This document shows positions 12,956-22,530 of a DNA stretch of 64,000 nt, one piece after another. The DNA is from Tolypeutes matacus (Eukaryota; Chordata; Mammalia; Cingulata; Chlamyphoridae). The position numbers and the translations under genes were made by a program. Where the stretch lies: positions 62,001-126,000 of the forward strand of contig JAKSZT010033882.1 in the NCBI GenBank assembly GCA_026826555.1, in the 5' to 3' direction. The notes beneath the pieces were generated by a model. It ran no database searches. It was not told the DNA's origin and worked only from the letters and a program-made list of their open reading frames with translations. Each line of letters starts with the position of its first letter. Position 1 is the stretch's first letter.

Positions 12956-13329
12956 CTTCTCTCTAGGGTCAACAGTGCTGCAATACACTGGCTGTGTGAC
13001 GGACATACCAAGTGGAGCAATGATCACCAGAGTACTGTGAGTAGAACTTAAACACAGCGGCATCATGGCCTGCTCCCATGGAGAGATAACATGTAAGGTA
13101 TTGCAAACTTGGAACTTAAGTCTATTAATTACAGCTCAAAGAAAACCTTATGCATTGAGTAATACATTAATATTAAATACTATACCTATATCTCTCCTAC
13201 TCTAGATATATGCCTGTTGTTATGGTGACATATTTTCTATTCTAAAGTATAAGCAGAGGGACATTGAACATGTTAAAAGTTCTAGTAAACTTTATTTTCT
13301 AAGTAGTCAATGAACATGCTTAATCCAGG

Positions 13330-13715
13330 TATCCCTCTTAGCCCTTGTTCCAAAACCTATGTCACTCATACCCTGGGGAAGACTGGCAAACCTACATGCC
13401 ATTCTTCCAGGGCTAAGCATTTCCCACTAGAAGGGAAACAACAAATGAGGTGGCTAAGACCCACTTCAGCTTAGCCCCTTTGAGATGGTCCATGGGCAAC
13501 CTTTCCTCACCCAGGACCTGGAAACTGGGTTCTGATGAAACCTTGGCAAGAAAACAAGCCTCTCTCTCAAAGATAGCCAAAATGGAAGGAACTTTCTTCT
13601 GTAGTTCTGATCACTCCTACAGTTATTAAAGTTAAAGGAATTTCAAGCCTGGTGCACTAATCCTGAATGAAGACAGCTACCCAGGAAAGTGCCAGCCCAC
13701 CAGAAGCATCTGAGG
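13330..13715 (+). pseudogene. ERV pol remnant: integrase C-terminus
   Basis: A frame reading PFEMVHGQPFLT begins at 13476, matching the conserved end of gammaretroviral integrase. After a frame change, a segment starting PKWKE at 13577 and continuing through TPTVIKV and GISSLVH matches the next conserved block. Stops follow. The reverse transcriptase, RNase H and integrase catalytic core that should precede it were not found in the window. Confidence 0.7.
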
Positions 13716-14039
13716 AGATGCATGAGTGGCAGTCATTGGATGGCCTTAAATACCTCTTCAAGAGACAAAGCTAAGTAGTGTCTATGTCAAAGCATAGAGT
13801 TCCCTCTAACTCAGGCCCAAACATTTATTGTTAGGGGGAGGGCAAACCAGACAGCCCTTAAGAAACGTTGTCTCTTTTAATTTCCTGTAGCTTAACTAAA
13901 AAGGGCAATGCCTCTTCTCATTCCTCTCCTCTACCATAGGAACTGGGATTGACAATTTATATCTAACCCCATTGTCTATTGTAATCTCTTCTCTCTAGAG
14001 CTAACCAACAGCATAAAATAACTGAAGGAAGAATACTGT

Positions 14040-14170
14040 TTCCCACCAAATTTGGGAGAATGCAGCCTTTACAGGCACCTGGCCTTTTCTACTTTTGTGG
14101 TCCACTATCTTCTTAGTGGGACCATATATTCTCAAAATTCTGATCAAGTTAATTTTGTTCAAAATCAACA
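14040..14170 (+). pseudogene. ERV env remnant: end of transmembrane subunit
   Basis: One frame near 14105-14165 reads a hydrophobic stretch with GPYILK, like the GPCIL-type anchor and cytoplasmic start of gammaretroviral TM proteins, ending in a stop just before 14190. The surface subunit, the fusion peptide and the rest of TM are not visible. Non-functional. Confidence 0.5.
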
Positions 14171-14376
14171 TCTTGTTAGCCATATGAGAACTTCATCCAG
14201 CTTTGCCTAGGATGCCAGATCCATCTTTCTCCAACCAAGATAAAATAGCCAGAGAGTTTTACACCTTGTCAGGAAGGGCCTACTGCCCCTAACCAGCAAG
14301 AACTAGTTACAGAAGAATGAACATTTCCCTTCAGCACCCCTTTAAGAATAAAGGTGTAAACTCTCTGAGTGGGGAA

Positions 14377-14981
14377 AGAAGCAGGCTTCATATAGGGAAC
14401 CAATAGATGGATCTAGAACCTGGCAAGAAGTCCACGTGGACATCAATACCCCAATGATGGCTGCTGGAAGACCTTCACAAGATTTCTGCCACCCAGAATG
14501 AGATTCCTGGAGATTCCTAGGAGAAGCCCTGGATATTCTCCAGGGGCAGTATCATTGGGCCCATCTGGGGGATTGATGGGTGGGGTAACCAATCAAAACA
14601 GCAAATAGCTGGGAGTTCTCCCATGCTATTAGCAAAGGGGTGGAAAAATTAATGGTTTAAAAGCAGGTGCAAAAGGCTCTCCCCTGCTCACACTCACCCC
14701 TGTTGGCTTCTGCACCCTGCTCTTGCCATGTCCCCCCTGCGTGGATCAACACGCAAGTAAAACCTGGGCATTAATAATATATAATGGGAAATTGTAGTAT
14801 ATAAATCAGCACTCTTTATCCCTTTTCAGCCCCTTACTCTCTACCAGGGACACGTGACCTGTTATTTTCTCCCATTTCTCTTCCCTCCCTACCTTAATAA
14901 ATTACTGGCCTAACTAACCCGACATGCTCTGAAATTCATTTCTGCAGCATAACTCAAGAACCTAGACAACATCTGGTAACA
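14377..14981 (+). repeat. 3' LTR of the ERV
   Basis: Partner of the 5' LTR. Its first base pair has changed from TG to AG (AGAAGCAGG); it ends GGTAACA. AATAAA lies at 14896-14901. The duplicate ATTG follows directly. Confidence 0.88.
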
Positions 14982-14985
14982 ATTG

Positions 14986-16025
14986 GTTTTTCCAGAATGA
15001 GAAGCAGGAATATGTAGCCCATTTGCCTGTTTAACAATATGTTCAAACTGACTCTTTGCTTTTGGTTTGCTTTTGCGAATGCAAAATGTTATCTTTTGAA
15101 TTTCAAACTGTTGTAAAGGATTTGTTCTTTCACCTTGTAAAAAGAAAAGTGCTAGAAATAGTTAAGTTCACTTGGTTTACTATAAGTTTCAAGGGAAATA
15201 TTGTAAAAATTAAAGGGGATTTTCTAAATTTCTGTTGGCTGAATTTGCATGGGTGAAGTTATTCGTATAAACATTTGAGAGTGTAAAAAATTCCTAAAGA
15301 TTAAAAAATGTTCTCGCTGTCCATATAATGTCCTGATACTAATCTGCATGATTAGTATAATGTTATAGGTCATAATTTCAGTTATTCTTACAAAATATGT
15401 TACATGTCACAAAAAACACAAATTTCCTCTTCGGTTACATTGTTTTATTCTGGTACTTTTCTGAAAGTGCATGCAGTCACTACAGGCCAGCGCTTCATCT
15501 TCAGCAAAAAGGGACTTTAAATGAAAAGAAAGGCAAATATAAAAAGTATGTTCTACCTGTCATTTAACATTACCCTGGTAAAAGTGTAAAGGTGGGACAG
15601 GGTCAGTTGACTTGAATAAGAGGCTCCATTTAAACACCTTTGAATAGACTATACAACTACATATTTTAATGAAATATGAATGTGTCCTCATTGCTATATA
15701 TCTGTTTCCTTGATGGATAGATGTTTTTCTTTCCCATATGAGTACTGCCCTCACAGTAGCTAAGAATTATTAGACTTCCCTACCTGGGGAATTCCTGTTA
15801 TTCTCTCAAGGAATAGGGATTCCCAATGTACTGAAACTGTGATCAAGGAACTTTGCAAAGTTTAAATCTATGACCCATTCTTTTGAAAAACATAAATTAA
15901 CCCCATTTGCACTTATAACAAGGAGACATAGGAAAATAAACTGTGGGATATATAAGCCTTGCCTCATAAAAGCAAATGAGGCACTTAGCTCATAAAAGCT
16001 AAAGAGCCAAGTCCTCAAATGTTAT
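14986..16025. other. Unassigned AT-rich sequence
   Basis: About 1 kb with no recognised repeat, gene or RNA. Short frames only. Confidence 0.4.
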
Positions 16026-16300
16026 CTCTCTTTCTAAGCTAAACTCTTCAAATAAACTCACAACTCCCCCCCTACATGGGACATAAATCCTAGGGAAGAG
16101 CCTTCCTGTTGTTGAGAGATTAATACCAAATATTGATCAGCAATGTTTTTGGTGAAAAATCTTAATCAAAAGGGGGAAATAGTAATCGAAATAAAATGAA
16201 ATAGAATTTCTATGGCTAAGATATTTCAAATAAAGTTGGGAATTCATCCTGGATGTTACTCTTATGAAGGTTTCAGCCAGATAACACAAACTGCCACAAC
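16026..16300 (+). mobile_element. Diverged L1-3'UTR-like repeat fragment
   Basis: Holds the words CATGGGACATAAATCC, AGAGCCTTCC, CTTAATCAAAAGGGGGAAA and TATGGCTAAGATATTTCAAA in the same order as the 1.2, 18.5 and 42.0 kb copies, with more differences. 16560-16640 (TATGCCAGTTAAGCCCTGAA) may be a further piece of the same copy. Confidence 0.55.
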
Positions 16301-16845
16301 ATACACAGTCTTAAGCAACAATGTTCCTGAATACTCTTGGAACTTCCAAATGATATAAACAAGTCAATGACTATGTAGAATGAGCATCCCTTAGTGGTCT
16401 CTACCTAGGAATCTATGCAAAGCTATTTTTCTCATTTGACCTGGTTATATTATATTCACTTACAAATCCCCTAATCATGATCCTTCTGTTTCTTTTTATA
16501 TTAATTAATATAAACATATAATTTTCAATTTACTTGCTAAATTTATTCCTCTGAAAGTTAAAGTCTCCAGACTGTTTCTATGCCAGTTAAGCCCTGAAAC
16601 CCAGAGGTACCAGTCTCCCCAAGAACAACAACCAAGAACTCCCATGTGACTTCATCTCCAAGCCAAGCACTTCCATTCCTCACATCTGAATCTATGCCCT
16701 TAATCACCATGGACCAGCCAGAGTGGTCACCATCCTGAATCCCATGAGATTGAGGGAAAGTTAAAGAGTGGAAATTGCCCCCTTTCTCTGCCTTTATTAC
16801 AAGTTTCTGTATCACCCCTTTTCTGTCTTTACCACAAAACTGCCT
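16301..16845. other. Mixed decayed repeat and unassigned sequence
   Basis: Apart from the possible repeat piece at 16560-16640, nothing is recognisable. A minus frame of 85 codons (16558-16815) overlaps this repeat piece and has no motif. Confidence 0.35.
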
Positions 16846-17265
16846 GATTGAGGTAGAAACGGGCCTAGATTGACCTGTGAAAATTCCTCAGACAAATCAT
16901 TCACTTTCTACCAATATAACCTAAAGTAACCTAATGAAATCTATCTTGCTAAATTTCCACCCTCTTATTATACTTAAAGCAAAATTTGCAGATCATGCAA
17001 TGTGTGATTTGGCAATGTTCCCTCTTGCCTCTGACCCTGCTTTGTCTCCCACACCCTCATGATATTTCATCTCACTTCCTAAGCCATCCCCACTATGGCC
17101 CATTAAAATCCTTGCTCCTCCCATAGCTTGGTGAGGCAGATTTAAGCCTTATCTTCTGTCTTCCTGCTGGCTGACCTTGCAATAATCACTTCTTTTCTCA
17201 AAATCCCAGGGTCATGGTATTGGCTACTGTGCACATATTGCTGTAAGCCCATGGCTCAATAACAA
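16846..17265 (+). repeat. Possible solo LTR
   Basis: The stretch ends TGGCTCAATAACA after a region with CTTGCAATAATCACTTCTTTTCTC and GGTCATGGTATTGGC, a layout like the R-U5 part of retroviral LTRs. The start (near TGATTGAGGTAG) is a guess, no partner LTR or target duplication was found, and the family is unknown. Confidence 0.35.
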
Positions 17266-17289
17266 GATTAGAGCAGTGAGATAATGCAC

Positions 17290-18160
17290 TCTTTTGAATT
17301 TTAAAATCTTGTTTTTAACTTATTCACTATTGGTGAAAATATGGAATGGTTCAGTCACTGTGAAGGATGGTTTGGTGGTTCCTCAGGAAGCTAAATATAG
17401 AATTGCCATATGATCCAGCAATCCAATTAGTAGGAATATAGCCAGAAGTATTGAAAGCAGGCACACAAACAGATATATGCACAGAAATGTCCATAGTGGT
17501 ATTATTCACAATTGCCAAAATGTGGAAGTAACCCAAGTGTCTGTCAGCTTAAGAACAGATGAAAAAAATGTGGTATCAACATACAATGGAATATTATTCA
17601 AATGTAAGAAGGAAAGAAGTACTGACAAAAGATAACATGGATGAACCTGAAGGACTTTATATTGAGTGAAGTAAACCAATCACTAAATAATAAATGTTGC
17701 ATCTTCTCATTGATATGAAGTAAGGATATTGAGTAGACTCAAGATAGGTAGAGTTAGGAAGATAGATAACAAGAATATAGATGGGAGTAGAGAGTGGTGA
17801 GATGATGCTCAATCTGGGCAGAACTTATGATAAGGTTGATGATGGTGGTTTGACAGTGGATGGAGGTGATGGTTGTGTAGCAATGCGAGTGTGGTTAATG
17901 GTGCTGGAATGTGAGTTTGAGCAGGATTGGAGGGTTTGAGCAATCCATGGTGCTGGGGGGTGGGTGGAGAATGGGATAGGTGAATGTGCAGCTCAGAGGC
18001 CCAGGATTGTGACTGAGAATACAATTGTGGGAGTGTTCTTTCTGGATCTATGGCACGGAAGTGTCACTGGTGCAGGGGGTTGTTTGCAGGGATGTGTGGG
18101 GATGGGTGCACCTGTGGCGTGCCTCTATAGGATATGAATGTGTTCAAGTTGTCATTAGTG
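17290..18160 (+). mobile_element. L1 ORF2 3' end running into its long 3' UTR
   Basis: 17340-17720 shows the conserved L1 3' block: a ccatatgatccagcaatc-type word, CACAATTGCCAAAATGTGGAA, ACATACAATGGAATATTATTCA and ATAACATGGATGAACCT. It then continues without a break through ACAGTGGATGGAGGTGATGG into text (GTGTTCAAGT, CAGTGGGTGGAGA) that also opens the repeat copy at 41.58 kb. This is the best evidence in the window that the widespread repeat is an L1 3' UTR. Confidence 0.75.
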
Positions 18161-18691
18161 TGTTTTCTCAGTGGGTGGAGACCCATACATTAGCCAACAA
18201 AATATTAAACTCCCTGTGGAATCCTGCTAAATTCTCAAATAGAGTGGAAAAATCTCTGGAGTAAATAAACAGGGCCTAATTAAATAAAACAGGTCAATAT
18301 GCCAAACCTTCAATATCAGTCCTTGTAACTATGAACCTTATTCTTGTAAAATTGAAAGTTAGCCTAATAATAACCAATGCCTAAAAGTTATCTCCTGAAA
18401 ACTTCCTTATTACCAAAACGTGGCCTATCTCTAAGCCAAACTCAGTAAACAAACTCTGGCATGGTGCATGATTCCCAGAAATGAGTCTTCCTGGCACCAA
18501 GGGACTGATATCAAATTTCAACCAGCGATGCATTTGGAAAAAAAACTTTGATCAAAAGGGGGAAACAGATCTAATGGGTTGTTTGATGGTCATGGGGAAG
18601 GTTTTTCATTACCTTTCAGTAATGGACACAGGACATGGTAAATATCATCAAAATTATTAAACTGTATCATCTAAATTGTAAAAAAAAAAAA

Positions 18692-18722
<31 letters not shown>

Positions 18723-19145
18723 CATATTTACTGCTAAGAGATTTCAAAGTGAGTCAGGAGGTCATTCCAGAGGTTACACTTACGCATGCCTCACGCAAAT
18801 CTCACTAACTGTCTTTGTGAACGAAGCCTCAAATAGAACTCTGAAGACAGACACTAAAGGCAAGGTACACAATTGCATGAACTCAGCACCCCATGAGTGG
18901 CCTTATTTTGGAATATATGATAATCTATCTCCCCAATATAACAGAGATGGTATCATTTATAATTTCCCTATATATGGCTTTATGCCCATTTTATTTGGCC
19001 CAATAATTTATCAATACACCCATTAAATATAAATCTCAGAGACTTAAATTTTCAGTCTGTTCATATGCCAGTTGAGCCAAGAATCTTAGGAGAGTTGTGG
19101 CCAACACCTACTCTCCAGTTATTTGGACTTGCCCGGGACAACTAA
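18160..19145 (+). mobile_element. L1-3'UTR-like repeat continuing from 17.3 kb, with a nested insertion
   Basis: Contains TGGAATCCTGCTAAATTCTC, TAAGCCAAACTCAG, GATTCCCAGAAATGAGTC, TTGATCAAAAGGGGGAAA and, after the insertion at 18567-18722, CTGCTAAGAGATTTCAAAGTGAGTC and CAGTTGAGCC, in the order of the 41.4 kb copy. The insert divides what is one block elsewhere. Confidence 0.7.
18567..18722 (+). mobile_element. Short poly-A-tailed insertion
   Basis: A 116-base block beginning AGATCTAATGGG and ending CTAAATTGTA, followed by about 40 bases of A with a few C. It interrupts the surrounding repeat between GGGGGAAA and CTGCTAAGAG. The block is almost identical, in inverted orientation, to 21394-21509. 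The A tail implies retroposition; no target duplication was found. Confidence 0.6.
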
Positions 19146-19149
19146 TGTT

Positions 19150-19325
19150 TTGTAAGAAATATCTCACAAAAATGCAAGGTGTTGTTGGAGGGGTGATGTA
19201 TGGGACCCCAGTATGATGTTATGCATATTTATTTTGTAAGTTCACAACTTTTATTATACACTTATAGTTTATTTATGTTCATATATGAATGACATACTTA
19301 AATAAAATTATATATTAAAAATTTT
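19150..19325 (+). mobile_element. L1 3'-end fragment
   Basis: AATGCAAGGTGTTGTTGGAGG, GTATGATGTTATGCAT and TTTTGTAAGTTCACAACTTT, then AATAAAA near 19303. Same terminal piece as 3116-3325. Confidence 0.5.
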
Positions 19326-19559
19326 TGATGATGGACAAGTTTCATCCTAAAAAAATAAGAGTTTATACAACTACAAGCAACTATCTGCACCATAATATCT
19401 AAGCCCCCTCTAAACTGAAGCAGATTGACCATCATCCCAAATTCCTCAAAATTGAGGAATGAACAATTTTGAGAGAGTGCAACCACTGACCAAAGTTAAT
19501 TTGTTTTTATTGTAGCTTATAGCATGAGGGAAAGGAAGAACTTGTGACACTGATATAAA

Positions 19560-19945
19560 GATAGGGTTTGCTAGATGTTCTGAGGAAAGGGGGAGGGAAG
19601 AATATGTGGGAGGCAGGTCATTTTTAGGGCTTTGGAATTTTTCTGCAATGACTGACACATGACATTAAACATCTGCAAAAATTTATAACTCTACAGTACA
19701 AGGTGTAAACTGTAATGCAAACTATAGAACTTGGTTAGTAACAATGATTCAATATTTGCTCATCAACTGTAACAAATGTGCCACACTCATGTAAGAGGTT
19801 ATTAATAGGGGAAAAGGAGGTTAGGGGAGGGGATGGATTCTATGGGAATCCCCTATTTATTTAATTTTTCTTCAATCATGCCTTTGGAAATTGTTTAAAA
19901 ACTTTAAAATAAAGACATTTGAAAACATTAAAAAATGTTGCTTTT
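19560..19945 (+). mobile_element. L1-3'UTR-like repeat, diverged 3' part
   Basis: TTTTTAGGGCTTTGGAAT, ATGACTGACACATGACATTA, GTGTAAACTGTAATGCAAACTA, CAACTGTAACAAATGTGCCACACT and TATGGGAATCCCCTA in plus order, ending in TTTAAAATAAAGAC. Confidence 0.6.
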
Positions 19946-20105
19946 ATTTATTTTATTTTATTTTTTTTATTTTTTTTATTTTCTATTATGGGTAAAAATC
20001 AAAATTCTCACAATACATACAAACATTTGCAAAATGATATATAAATATATATGCATATATGTGTATTTGCTTACAAAAATGTTATATATATATATATACA
20101 CATAT
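19946..20105. repeat. AT-rich simple sequence with (TA)n
   Basis: T-rich runs (TTTTATTTTA repeated) followed by TATATATATATATA near 20086-20098. Low complexity. Confidence 0.7.
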
Positions 20106-20945
20106 ATTTTAAGAGGTGCTTAGATTACCCAAAATATTACATGGAACCCACTGGGATTCCCATGTTGCCCACCTCCCACACCTCCCACCACATCCCACAC
20201 AAACAACTCCCACAATGTGGCCCACCACCCTCAATGAACTTACACATCCTGGAGCCTTGCCACCAACCATAGACCACAGTTCACACTGTAGACCACACTC
20301 TATCCCACTCAGTTCTGAGTGGTGTGTGCTGATTTAAAATGGCCTACGTCCATTGCCACAACAGTACTCAGGACAACCTCCAACTCCCAAAGAAACCCCT
20401 GTATTTCAACTGCTCATCCCCTCCCTACCCAAAAACTGTCAAGTGGCCACTGGCTCCACCTCATTGTTATAATTTCTTGCATTGCTAGAATCACCATATG
20501 TGAGCAAGAGAATACCATCAAGTCCACTCTAGTCCATAGTTCTTCCCCCATTCCAGAGGCGACTGGGATGGTGATGTCCACTCCAACTCCAAGTGAGAGA
20601 GGGCTTATATCCCATGGATATGGTGGGTGGGATGATCCTGCCTGCAGATGCAGGCCCTCTCCATTCCCTGGGATGGCCATTTCCCATCGTTGTCTCCTCA
20701 CCAGGTGACTTGGATGAGTCCATTGAGCTGTAAGGTAGGAGTTGCAGCTCCACCTAGATTTCATGCACACCTGGCACATAGGTAGGCGGGAGGCTCCAGT
20801 CTCTGGAAGTATACCTAAGAAACTCCAGCATCACATGTAGGTTTGAATAGAAGGGACTGGTGAACCATGTGCAGGGAGGACTTATTTGAGTCTAATTCTG
20901 TCACTCTCAGGAGCACAGATTCCAAAATAGAACCCACTGATAAGG
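20106..20945 (-). mobile_element. L1-3'UTR-like repeat, minus, running into the assembly gap
   Basis: Starts GAGGTGCTTAGATTACCC and continues with GGGATTCCCATGTTGCCC, GGAGCCTTGCCACCAACCATAG, AGTGGCCACTGGCTCCA, GATGGTGATGTCCACTCC and GAGGGCTTATATCCCAT, the order seen at 27.97 kb. It is a GC-richer subfamily. It is cut by the N run. Long overlapping frames here (up to 129 codons) are by-products of that base composition. Confidence 0.7.
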
Positions 20946-21345
20946 NNNNNNNNNNNNNNNNNNNNNNNNNNNNNNNNNNNNNNNNNNNNNNNNNNNNNNN
21001 NNNNNNNNNNNNNNNNNNNNNNNNNNNNNNNNNNNNNNNNNNNNNNNNNNNNNNNNNNNNNNNNNNNNNNNNNNNNNNNNNNNNNNNNNNNNNNNNNNNN
21101 NNNNNNNNNNNNNNNNNNNNNNNNNNNNNNNNNNNNNNNNNNNNNNNNNNNNNNNNNNNNNNNNNNNNNNNNNNNNNNNNNNNNNNNNNNNNNNNNNNNN
21201 NNNNNNNNNNNNNNNNNNNNNNNNNNNNNNNNNNNNNNNNNNNNNNNNNNNNNNNNNNNNNNNNNNNNNNNNNNNNNNNNNNNNNNNNNNNNNNNNNNNN
21301 NNNNNNNNNNNNNNNNNNNNNNNNNNNNNNNNNNNNNNNNNNNNN
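20946..21345. other. Assembly gap (400 N)
   Basis: Run of exactly 400 N. The frames reported through it are artefacts of reading N as sense codons. Confidence 0.99.
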
Positions 21346-21660
21346 AGATAGCAAAATATAGCAACTAAACATTGTCAGTGATTTACAGTATAGTTTACAA
21401 TTTAGATGATACAGTTTAATAATTTTGATGATATTTACCATGTCCTGTGTCTATTACTGAAAGGTAATGAAAAACCTTCCCCATGACCACCAAACAACCC
21501 ATTAGATCTTGACTGTTCCCTTCTCCCCAGCCCCCCAGGGCCCACGATACCCCCCTCTCCCAACCCATGGATGTCAAGATTCACAGTTACATGCCCTGGG
21601 GATTTGAACCAGCACTTCCTAATCCACCCACCCCCCAGTGCTGTACCACCAAACCCAGGA
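21346..21660 (-). mobile_element. Repeat with tRNA-like B box, partner of the 18.57 kb insertion
   Basis: Read on the minus strand, a segment near 21580-21610 contains TGGTTCAAATCCCC, close to the RNA polymerase III B box, with GGTGGTACAGCAC upstream as a weak A-box candidate. Further along comes AGATCTAATGGG...CTAAATTGTA (21509 to 21394), about 98 percent identical to 18567-18682. The N gap hides its 3' side. It could be a tRNA-derived SINE or a composite; I cannot name it. Confidence 0.4.
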
Positions 21661-22150
21661 ACACCACCAAAGCTTACCTGCTTTATTACTCTATTTCTTA
21701 GACACTTCTAATTATTAATTACTATTTTAGTTGCTTCTCAATTTAAATTAAATATTTAAACTAGAAAAAATTGGAAAACCTCATTATTACAAACTTCACA
21801 CTAATACAGAACTTGACAAAATAGTTGAAAAATACAAATAGAGTTTCATATCTCCCATGTATATTAACACAAAATCATAATGGAAATATTTTATATGAAG
21901 TCAAGACTAAATAAAAGAATAATGCATCGTAGTCACTTGAAATTTATTTCATAATTCAAGAGTTTTATAATAGATCAAAATTTCAAATGATGAGAAAAGG
22001 AAGGAAACATTCAGCAAATAACATTGAAATTAAAATGCATTAGTAATTTTTGAAAACACTTTTTGAGGTAGGAGGGAATTTAACCAATAAGTACATAATG
22101 TTTAGTTTATTAGGGAAACACTCATCAAAATTATTTATTATTTTTGGTGT
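21661..22150. other. Unassigned AT-rich sequence
   Basis: Nothing recognised. Confidence 0.4.
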
Positions 22151-22154
22151 TTCT

Positions 22155-22530
22155 ACTCTATTAGTAGGACTTTCCAGAGAAACAAACAAAGGGGGGCAGG
22201 GGAAGAGAGAGATACAAGATTTATTTATTTGAATAAATTGTCTCATTCAAATGTGGGGACTAGTACCTTAAAAATCTAGAAGGCAAGTAAGATTCGATGC
22301 TGCCATCTTGAGGAAGAATGTCCTTCTCTGGGAAATGCCAATTTTGGTCCTAAGCTTTTCCAGTGATTGGATAATGACCATCACATTATTGAGGGCAATC
22401 CCCTGAAATTAACTGAATGTAGATGCTAACTGTATTTACAAAATACCTTCATTGCCACACCTAATTTAGTGTTGATACTATGGCCTAGAGAAGTGAAATA
22501 AAACTAACCATCACAACTATCAAACAAAAT
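22155..22530 (-). repeat. Ancient interspersed repeat (LTR-like or MER-type), unassigned
   Basis: Begins GGACTTTCCAGAGAAACAAAC, followed by GAGAGATACAAGATTTATTTATTTG and, at the other end, AACTAACCATCACAA. This pairing of ends is typical of an old, widely dispersed mammalian repeat that I have seen but cannot name reliably. Confidence 0.45.

Larger units (their letters stand above)
9684..14981 (+). mobile_element. Endogenous retrovirus (class I, gamma-like), defective provirus
   Basis: Two similar direct repeats of about 600 bp (9684-10274 and 14377-14981) bound a 4.1-kb internal region. A 4-bp target duplication ATTG lies just outside both ends (9680-9683 and 14982-14985). Directly before the 3' LTR is a purine run, GAGTGGGGAAAG, consistent with a polypurine tract. 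Decayed coding traces support a gammaretrovirus-type element: an integrase C-terminal motif PFEMV near 13476, a second piece PKWKE in another frame near 13577, and a GPYIL membrane-anchor motif near 14119 like the end of the transmembrane envelope subunit. No gag or reverse transcriptase was recognised and most of env is missing. A repeat is inserted at 12.66-12.95 kb. No primer binding site could be assigned. It has no coding capacity. Confidence 0.85.

Noticed and set aside
20319..20779. Overlapping frames of 129 and 121 codons on opposite strands
   Set aside because: They lie in a GC-rich copy of the L1-3'UTR-like repeat, with no domain or conserved motif.
20815..21441. Open frames of 160-208 codons across 20.8-21.4 kb
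   Set aside because: Most of their length is the 400-N gap.
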